Source: Leuctra nigra (lineage: Eukaryota; Arthropoda; Insecta; Plecoptera; Leuctridae). From it: 64,000 nt of DNA. Under the pieces are notes generated by a model. That model searched no databases. It was not told where the DNA came from and was given only the letters and a program-made list of their open reading frames with translations. The position numbers were made by a program, and so were the translations under genes. Position 1 is the stretch's first letter; each line of letters opens with the position of its first letter. The stretch covers positions 6,386,001 through 6,450,000 of the forward strand of contig OW203762.1 of assembly GCA_934045905.1 (NCBI GenBank). The letters are read 5' to 3'. Below, one piece after another: positions 52,701-64,000 of this stretch.

Positions 52701-55700
52701 GCACGTAGATGTATCTGACACACACACGTAGATGTATCTGACACACACGTAGATGTATCTGACACACACACGTAGATGTATCTGACACACACGTAGATGT
52801 ATCTGACACACACGTAGATGTATCTGACACACACACGTAGATGTATCTGACACACACACGTAGATGTATCTGACACACACACATAGATGTATCTGACACA
52901 CACACGTAGATGTATCTGACACACACACGTAGATGTATCTGACACACACACGTAGATGTATCTGACACACACACGTAGATGTATCTGACACACACACGTA
53001 GATGTATCTGACACACACACGTAGATGTATCTGAAACACACACGTAGATGTATCTGACACACACACGTAGATGTATCTGACACAAGCACGTAGATGTATC
53101 TGACACATGTAGATGTATCTGACACACACACGTAGATGTATCTGACACACGTAGATGTATCTGACACACACACACGTAGATGTATCTGACACACACACAC
53201 GTAGATGTATCTGACACATGTAGATGTATCTGACACACACACGTAGATGTATCTGACACACGCACGTAGATGTATCTGACACACACACGTTGATGTATCT
53301 GACACACACACGTAGATGTATCTGACACACGCACGTAGATGTATCTGACACACACACGTAGATGTATCTGACACACACACGTAGATGTATCTGACACACA
53401 CACACGTAGATGTACCTGACACACACACGTTAATGTATCTGACACACACGTAGATGTATCTGACACACACACGTAGCTGTATCTGACACACACACGTAGA
53501 TGTATCTGACACACACACGTAGATGTATCTGACACACACACGTAGATGTATCTGACACACACACGTAGATGTATCCGACACACGCACGTAGATGTATCTG
53601 ACACACACACGTAGATGTATCTGACACACACACGTAGATGTATCTGACACACACACGTAGATGTATCTGAAACACACACGTAGATGTATCTGACACACAC
53701 ACGTAGATGTATCTGACACACGCACGTAGATGTATCTGACACATGTAGATGTATCTGACACACACACGTAGATGTATCTGACACACGTAGATGTATCTGA
53801 CACACACACACGTAGATGTATCTGACACACACACACGTAGATGTATCTAACACACACACACACGTAGATGTATCTGACACATGTAGATGTATCTGACACA
53901 CACACGTAGATGTATCTGACACACGCACGTAGATGTATCTGACACACACACGTAGATGTATCTGACACACACACGTTGATGTATCTGACACACGCACGTA
54001 GATGTATCTGACACACACACGTAGATGTATCTGACACACACACGTTGATGTATCTGACACACACACGTAGATGTATCTGACACACACACGTAAATGTATC
54101 TGACACACACGTAGATGTATCTGACACACACACGTAGCTGTATCTGACACACACACGTAGATGTATCTGACACACACACGTAGATGTATCTGACACACAC
54201 CCGTAGATGTATCTGACACACACAGGTAGATGTATCCGACACACGCACGTAGATGTATCTGACACACACACGTAGATGTATCTGACACACACACGTAGAT
54301 GTATCTGACACACACGCGTAGATGTATCTGATACACACACGTAGATGTATCTGACACATACACGTAGATGTATCTGACACACACACGTAGATGTATCTGA
54401 CACACACACGTAGATGTATCTGACACACACACGTAGATGTATCTGACACACACACGTAGATGTATCTGACACACACACGTAGATGTATCTGACACACACA
54501 CGTAGCTGTATCTGACACACACGCGTAGATGTATCTGACACACGCACGTAGATGTATCTGACACACACACGTAGATGTATCTGACACACACACGTAGATG
54601 TATCTGACACACACACGTAGATGTATCTGACACACACACGTAGATGTATCTGACACACACGTAGATGTATCTGACACACACACGTAGATGTATCTGACAC
54701 ACACACGTAGATGTATCTGACACACACACGTAGATGTATCTGACACACACACGTAGATGTATCTGACACACACACGTAGATGTATCTGACACACACACGT
54801 AGATGTATCTGACACACACACGTAGCTGTATCTGACACACACACGTAGATGTATTTGACACACGCACGTTGATGTATCTGACACACACACGTAGATGTAT
54901 CTGACACACACGTAGATGTATCTGACACACACACGTAAATGTATCTGACACACACGTAGATGTATCTGACACACACGTAGATGTATCTGACACACACACG
55001 TAGATGTATCTGACACACACACGTAGATGTATCTGACACACACACGTTGATGTATCTGACACACACACGTAGATGTATCTGACACACACACGTAGATGTA
55101 TCTGACACACACACGTAGATGTATCTGACACACACACGTAGATGTATCTGACACACACACGTAGATGTATCTGACACACACACGTAGATGTATCTGACCC
55201 ACACACGTAGATGTATCTGACACACACACGTAGATGTATCTGACACACACACGTAGATGTATCTGACACACACACGTAGATGTATCTGACACACACACGT
55301 AGATGTATCTGACACACACACGTAGATGTATCTGACACACACGTAGATGTATCTGACACACGCACGTAGATGTATCTGACACACACGTAGATGTATCTGA
55401 CACACACACGTAGATGTATCTGACACACACACGTAGATGTATCTGACACACACACGTAGATGTATCTGACACACACACGTAGATGTATCTGACACACACA
55501 CGTAGATGTATCTGACACATGTAGATGTATCTGACACACACACGTAGATGTATCTGACACACGTAGATGTATCTGACACACACACACGTAGATGTATCTG
55601 ACACACACACACGTAGATGTATCTAACACACACACACACGTAGATGTATCTGACACATGTAGATGTATCTGACACACACACGTAGATGTATCTGACACAC

Positions 55701-58700
55701 GCACGTAGATGTATCTGACACACACACGTAGATGTATCTGACACACACACGTTGATGTATCTGACACACGCACGTAGATGTATCTGACACACACACGTAG
55801 ATGTATCTGACACACACACGTTGATGTATCTGACACACACACGTAGATGTATCTGACACACACACGTAAATGTATCTGACACACACGTAGATGTATCTGA
55901 CACACACACGTAGCTGTATCTGACACACACACGTAGATGTATCTGACACACACACGTAGATGTATCTGACACACACCCGTAGATGTATCTGACACACACA
56001 GGTAGATGTATCCGACACACGCACGTAGATGTATCTGACACACACACGTAGATGTATCTGACACACACACGTAGATGTATCTGACACACACGCGTAGATG
56101 TATCTGATACACACACGTAGATGTATCTGACACATACACGTAGATGTATCTGACACACACACGTAGATGTATCTGACACACACACGTAGATGTATCTGAC
56201 ACACACACGTAGATGTATCTGACACACACACGTAGATGTATCTGACACACACACGTAGATGTATCTGACACACACACGTAGCTGTATCTGACACACACAC
56301 GTAGATGTATCTGACACACGCACGTAGATGTATCTGACACACACACGTAGATGTATCTGACACACACACGTAGATGTATCTGACACACACACGTAGATGT
56401 ATCTGACACACACACGTAGATGTATCTGACACACACGTAGATGTATCTGACACACACACGTAGATGTATCTGACACACACACGTAGATGTATCTGACACA
56501 CACACGTAGATGTATCTGACACACACACGTAGATGTATCTGACACACACACGTAGATGTATCTGACACACACACGTAGATGTATCTGACACACACACGTA
56601 GCTGTATCTGACACACACACGTAGATGTATCTGACACACGCACGTAGATGTATCTGACACACACACGTAGATGTATCTGACACACACGTAGATGTATCTG
56701 ACACACACACGTAAATGTATCTGACACACACGTAGATGTATCTGACACACACGTAGATGTATCTGACACACACACGTAGATGTATCTGACACACACACGT
56801 AGATGTATCTGACACACACACGTTGATGTATCTGACACACACACGTAGATGTATCTGACACACACACGTAGATGTATCTGACACACACACGTAGATGTAT
56901 CTGACACACACACGTAGATGTATCTGACACACACACGTAGATGTATCTGACACACACACGTAGATGTATCTGACACACACACGTAGATGTATCTGACACA
57001 CACACGTAGATGTATCTGACACACACACGTAGATGTATCTGACACACACACGTAGATGTATCTGACACACACACGTAGATGTATCTGACACACACACGTA
57101 GATGTATCTGACACACACGTAGATGTATCTGACACACGCACGTAGATGTATCTGACACACACGTAGATGTATCTGACACACACACGTAGATGTATCTGAC
57201 ACACACACGTAGATGTATCTGACACACACACGTAGATGTATCTGACACACACACGTAGATGTATCTGACACACACACGTAGATGTATCTGACACACACGT
57301 AGCTGTATCTGACACACGTAGATGTATCTAAAACACACACGTAGATGTATCATACACACACACGTAGATGTATCTGACACACACACGTAGCTGTATCTGA
57401 CACACGCACGTAGATGTATCTGACACACACACGTAGATGTATCTGACACACACACGTAGATGTATCTGACACTCACACGTAGATGTATCTGACACACACA
57501 CGTAGATGTATCTGACACACACACGTAGATGTATCTGACACACACACGTAGATGTATCTGACACATGTAGATGTATCTGACACACACACGTAGATGTATC
57601 TGACACATGTAGATGTATCTGACACACACACGTAGATGTATCTGACACACACACGTAGATGTATCTGACACACACACGTAGATGTATCTGACACACACAC
57701 GTAGATGTATCTGACACACACACGTAGATGTATCAGACACACACACGTGGATGTATCTGACACACACACGTAGATGTATCTGACACACACACGTAGATGT
57801 ATCTGACACACACACGTATATGTATCTGACACACACACGTAGATGTATCTGACACACACACGTAGCTGTATCTGACACATGTAGATGTATCTGACACACA
57901 CACGTATATGTATCTGACACACACACGTAGCTGTATCTGACACATGTAGATGTATCTGACACACGCACGTAGATGTATCTGACACACACACGTAGATGTA
58001 TCTGACACACACACGTATATGTATCTGACACACACACGTAACTGTACCTGACACACGCACGTAGATGTATCAGACACACACACGTAGATGTATCTGACAC
58101 ACACACGTAGATGTATCTGACACACACACGTAGATGTATCTGACACACACACGTAGATGTATCAGACACACACACGTAGATGTATCAGACACACACATGT
58201 AGATGTATCTGACACACACACGTAGATGTATCTGACACACACACGTAGATGTATCTGACACATACACGTAGATGTATCTGACACACACACGTAGATGTAT
58301 CTGACACACAAACGTAGATGTATCAGACACATACACGTAGATGTATCTGACACACACACGTAGATGTATCTGACACACACACGTAGATGTATCTGACACA
58401 CACACGTATATGTATCTGACACACACACGTAGATGTATCTGACACACACACGTAGCTGTATCTGACACATGTAGATGTATCTGACACACACACGTAGCTG
58501 TATCTGACACATGTAGATGTATCTGACACACGCACGTAGATGTATCTGACACACACACGTAGATGTATCTGACACACACACGTATATGTATCTGACACAC
58601 ACACGTAGCTGTACCTGACACAAGCACGTAGATGTATCAGACACACACACGTAGATGTATCTGACACACACACGTAGATGTATCTGACACACACACGTAG

Positions 58701-61700
58701 ATGTATCTGACACACACACGTAGATCTATCAGACACACACACGTAGATGTATCTGACACACACACGTAGATGTATCTGACACACACACGTAGATGTATCT
58801 GACACACACACGTAGATGTATCTGACACACACACACGTAGATGTATCTGACACACACACGTAGATGTATCTGACACACACACGTATATGTATCTGACACA
58901 CACACGTAGATGTATCTGACACACACACGTAGATGTATCTGACACACACACGTAGATGTATCTGACACACACACGTAGATGTATCTGACACACACACGTA
59001 GATGTATCGGACACACACACACGTAGATGTATCTGACACACACACGTAGATGTATCTGACACACACACGTAGATGTATCTGACACACACACGTAGATGTA
59101 TCTGACACACACACGTAGATGTATCTGACACACACACAAGATGTATCTGACACACACACGTAGATGTATCAGACACACACACGTAGATGTATCTGACACA
59201 CACACGTAGATGTATCTGACACACACACGTAGATGGATCTGACACACACACGTAGATGTATCTGACACACACACGTAGATGTATCTGACACACACACACG
59301 TAGATGTTTCTGACACACACACGTAGATGTATCTGACACACACACGTAGATGTATCTGACACACACACGTAGATGTATCTGAAACACACACGTAGATGTA
59401 TCTGACACACACACGTAGATGTATCTGACACACGCACGTAGATGTATCTGACACATGTAGATGTATCTGACACACACACGTAGATGTATCTGACACACGT
59501 AGATGTATCTGACACACACACACGTAGATGTATCTGACACACACACACGTAGATGTATCTGACACATGTAGATGTATCTGACACACGCACGTAGATGTAT
59601 CTGACACACACACGTTGATGTATCTGACACACACACGTAGATGTATCTGACACACGCACGTAGATGTATCTGACACACACACGTAGATGTATCTGACACA
59701 CACACGTAGATGTATCTGACACACACACACGTAGATGTATCTGACACACACACGTAAATGTATCTGACACACACGTAGATGTATCTGACACACACACGTA
59801 GCTGTATCTGACACACACACGTAGATGTATCTGACACACACACGTAGATGTATCTGACACACACACGTAGATGTATCTGACACACACACGTAGATGTATC
59901 CGACACACGCACGTAGATGTATCTGACACACACACGTAGATGTATCTGACACACACACGTAGATGTATCTGACACACACACTTAGATGTATCTGAAACAC
60001 ACACGTAGATGTATCTGACACACACACGTAGATGTATCTGACACACGCACGTAGATGTATCTGACACATGTAGATGTATCTGACACACACACGTAGATGT
60101 ATCTGACACACACACGTAGATGTATCTGACACACGTAGATGTATCTGACACACACACACGTAGATGTATCTGACACACACACACGTAGATGTATCTGACA
60201 CACACACACGTAGATGTATCTGACACATGTAGATGTATCTGACACACACACGTAGATGTATCTGACACACGCACGTAGATGTATCTGACACACACACGTA
60301 GATGTATCTGACACACACACGTAGATGTATCTGACACACGCACGTAGATGTATCTGACACACACACGTAGATGTATCTGACACACACACGTTGATGTATC
60401 TGACACACACACGTAGATGTATCTGACACACACACGTAAATGTATCTGACACACACGTAGATGTATCTGACACACACACGTAGCTGTATCTGACACACAC
60501 ACGTAGATGTATCTGACACACACACGTAGATGTATCTGACACACACCCGTAGATGTATCTGACACACACACGTAGATGTATCCGACACACGCACGTAGAT
60601 GTATCTGACACACACACGTAGATGTATCTGACACACACACGTAGATGTATCTGACACACACACGTAGATGTATCTGATACACACACGTAGATGTATCTGA
60701 CACATACACGTAGATGTATCTGACACACACACGTAGATGTATCTGTCACACACACGTAGATGTATCTGACACACACACGTAGATGTATCTGACACACACA
60801 CGTAGATGTATCTGACACACACACGTAGATGTATCTGACACACACACGTAGCTGTATCTGACACACACACGTAGATGTATCTGACACACGCACGTAGATG
60901 TATCTGACACACACACGTAGATGTATCTGACACACACACGTAGATGTATCTGACACACACACGTAGATGTATCTGACACACACGTAGATGTATCTGACAC
61001 ACACACGTAGATGTATCTGACACACACACGTAGATGTATCTGACACACACACGTAGATGTATCTGACACACACACGTAGATGTATCTGACACACACACGT
61101 AGATGTATCTGACACACACACGTAGATGTATCTGACACACACACGTAGCTGTATCTGACACACACACGTAGATGTATCTGACACACGCACGTAGATGTAT
61201 CTGACACACACACGTAGATGTATCTGACACACACGTAGATGTATCTGACACACACACGTAAATGTATCTGACACACACGTAGATGTATCTGACACACACG
61301 TAGATGTATCTGACACACACACGTAGATGTATCTGACACACACACGTTGATGTATCTGACACACACACGTAGATGTATCTGACACACACACGTAGATGTA
61401 TCTGACACACACACGTAGATGTATCTGACACACACACGTAGATGTATCTGACACACACACGTAGATGTATCTGACACACACACGTAGATGTATCTGACAC
61501 ACACACGTAGATGTATCTGACACACACACGTAGATGTATCTGACACACACACGTAGATGTATCTGACACACACACGTAGATGTATCTGACACACACACGT
61601 AGATGTATCTGACACACACACGTAGATGTATCTGACACACACGTAGATGTATCTGACACACGCACGTAGATGTATCTGACACACACGTAGATGTATCTGA

Positions 61701-64000
61701 CACACACACGTAGATGTATCTGACACACACACGTAGATGTATCTGACACACACACGTAGATGTATCTGACACACACACGTAGATGTATCTGACACACACA
61801 CGTAGATGTATCTGACACACACGTAGCTGTATCTGACACACGTAGATGTATCTAAAACACACACGTAGATGTATCATACACACACACGTAGATGTATCTG
61901 ACACACACACGTAGCTGTATCTGACACACGCACGTAGATGTATCTGACACACACACGTAGATGTATCTGACACACACACACGTAGATGTATCTGACACTC
62001 ACACGTAGATGTATCTGACACACACACGTAGATGTATCAGACACACACACGTAGATGTATCTGACACACACACGTAGATGTATCTGACACACACACGTAG
62101 ATGTATCTGACACACACACGTATATGTATCTGACACACACACGTAGATGTATCTGACACACACACGTAGATGTATCTGACACACACACGTAGATGTATCT
62201 GACACATGTAGATGTATCTGACACACACACGTAGATGTATCTGACACATGTAGATGTATCTGACACACACACGTAGATGTATCTGACACACACACGTAGA
62301 TGTATCTGACACACACACGTAGATGTATCTGACACACACACGTAGATGTATCTGACACACACACGATGATGTATCAGACACACACACGTAGATGTATCTG
62401 ACACACACACGTAGATGTATCTGACACACACACGTAGATGTTTCTGACACACACACGTATATGTATCTGACACACACACGTAGATGTATCTGACACACAC
62501 ACGTAGCTGTATCTGACACATGTAGATGTATCTGACACACACACGTATATGTATCTGACACACACACGTAGCTGTATCTGACACATGTAGATGTATCTGA
62601 CACACGCACGTAGATGTATCTGACACACACACGTAGATGTATCTGACACATACACGTATATGTATCTGACACACACACGTAACTGTACCTGACACACGCA
62701 CGTAGATGTATCAGACACACACACGTAGATGTATCTGACACACACACGTAGATGTATCTGACACACACACGTAGATGTATCTGACACACACACGTAGATG
62801 TATCAGACACACACACGTAGATGTATCAGACACACACATGTAGATGTATCTGACACACACACGTAGATGTATCTGACACACACACGTAGATGTATCTGAC
62901 ACACACACGTAGATGTATCTGACACACAAACGTAGATGTATCAGACACACACACGTAGATGTATCTGACACACACACGTAGATGTATCTGACACACACAC
63001 GTAGATGTATCTGACACACACACGTATATGTATCTGACACACACACGTAGATGTATCTGACACACACACGTAGCTGTATCTGACACATGAAGATGTATCT
63101 GACACACACACGTAGCTGTATCTGACACATGTAGATGTATCTGACACACGCACGTAGATGTATCTGACACACACACGTAGATGTATCTGACACACACACG
63201 TATATGTATCTGACACACACACGTAGCTGTACCTGACACACGCACGTAGATGTATCAGACACACACACGTAGATGTATCTGACACACACACGTAGATGTA
63301 TCTGACACACACACGTAGATGTATCTGACACACACACGTAGATCTATCAGACACACACACGTAGATGTATCTGACACAAACACGTAGATGTATCTGACAC
63401 ACACACGTAGATGTATCTGACACACACACACGTAGATGTATCTGACACACACACGTAGATGTATCTGACACACACACGTATATGTATCTGACACACACAC
63501 GTAGATGTATCTGACACACACACCTAGCTGTATCTGACACACGTAGATGTATCTGACACACACACGTAGATGTATCTGACACACACACGTAGATGTATCT
63601 GACACACACACGTAGATGTATCTGACACACACACGTAGATGTATCTGACACACACACGTAGATGTATCTGACACACACACGTAGATATATCTGACACACA
63701 CACGTAGCTGTATCTGACACACACACGTAGATGTATCTGACACACACACGTAGATGTATCTGACACACACACGTAGATGTATCTGATACACACACGTAGA
63801 TGTATCTGACACACACACGTAGATGTATCTGATACACACACGTAGATGTATCTGACACACACACGTAGATGTATCTGACACACACACGTAGATGTATCTG
63901 ACACACACACGTAGATGTATCTGACACACACACGTAGATGTATCTGACACACACACGTAGATGTATCTGACACACACACGTAGATGTATCTGACACACAC
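49738..64000 (-). repeat. 23-bp satellite (>14 kb) grown from a splice acceptor; runs off the right edge
   Basis: The basic unit is 23 bp: on the minus strand GTGTGTGTCAG followed by ATACATCTAC, always in the same orientation. Units of 21 and 25 bp arise from CA dinucleotide loss or gain. By length there are roughly 600 units. Point variants recur (GTAGCTG, GTTGATG, GTAAATG, CGCACG). CAG|ATACATCTAC equals the acceptor and first 10 bases of the TPR exon at 49737. It is interrupted once by a SINE (50811-51200). No stop occurs in the minus frames because of unit composition, so very long open frames here are not genes. Confidence 0.96.
50811..51200 (-). mobile_element. 5S rRNA-derived SINE, copy 2, inside the satellite
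   Basis: Minus-strand head with 5S-like CGGTTCTCGTTAGATCACCG, GAGGTTAAGCAACATTGAGC and GCGATTGGATGGGTGACC. The body is shared with 25361-25662, plus ~90 bp of extra 3' body, and it ends in (TAA)n. Satellite units continue directly on both sides, so it inserted into an existing array. Confidence 0.9.

Noticed and set aside
51223..63998. Very long minus-strand open frames (up to ~2000 codons) made of a 23-residue repeat
   Set aside because: A 23-bp unit without stops is open in all three frames of that strand; the 'proteins' are three shifted readings of one satellite and have no other coding signature.
49738..64000. Centromeric or telomeric satellite
   Set aside because: The array starts at an exon acceptor of a gene whose last exons lie beside it, and the unit is not a telomere repeat. 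Centromere function cannot be judged from sequence.

Overview
This window is nuclear DNA of an arthropod, most likely an insect. It has spliced genes with GT-AG introns, a ZAD-type C2H2 zinc-finger gene (ZAD is an arthropod-enriched domain), and many LINE, hAT-like, mariner-like and SINE insertions. The intergenic DNA is AT-rich and the coding exons are GC-rich. A hemipteroid insect is a guess; nothing here fixes the order.

Three host genes are visible. (1) Minus strand, 1-27610: alpha-N-acetylglucosaminidase (NAGLU, GH89), a lysosomal heparan-sulfate enzyme. Thirteen exon positions can be joined in one reading frame, and both catalytic glutamates are present. The last ~170 residues lie beyond the left edge. 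Position 9 holds two intact 85-bp exons that look mutually exclusive. (2) Plus strand, 28028-36018: a complete six-exon ZAD zinc-finger protein of 624 codons with about 14 fingers, head-to-head with NAGLU across 417 bp. (3) Minus strand, 45871-49737: the last four exons of a TPR-like helical-repeat protein. Its upstream exons lie beyond a satellite of at least 14 kb that fills its intron and runs off the right edge.

The introns are packed with mobile DNA. There are three LINEs: 5142-9762 minus, 15206-19407 plus with a 12-bp target duplication, and 20574-24745 minus with a 17-bp target duplication. At least five hAT-like non-autonomous elements have perfect 8-bp duplications or clear TIRs. There is a long-TIR element (39332-44210) with a degenerate ORF of unknown family, a fold-back mariner remnant, two 5S-derived SINEs, one tRNA-derived SINE, and several palindromic MITEs. 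One repeat family (called element H here) occurs three times (6456, 15838, 39615), each nested in another element, so its empty sites can be read. It inserts between A and T without duplication, ends in a palindrome, and starts with a ~150-bp inverted repeat whose two arms co-vary between copies.

The most unusual feature is a recurring one. Five tandem arrays in three unrelated genes start at exon edges and carry the splice site or stop codon in every unit: 47 bp (NAGLU exon 11 acceptor), 75 bp (TPR exon acceptor), 118 bp (TPR exon donor), 23 bp (TPR exon acceptor, expanded to >14 kb), and 137 bp (last zinc finger plus stop codon). With the duplicated NAGLU exon 9, this suggests repeated local tandem amplification seeded at exon boundaries, producing arrays of decoy splice sites. 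I know of no named system matching it, but collapse or expansion errors in assembly must be excluded.
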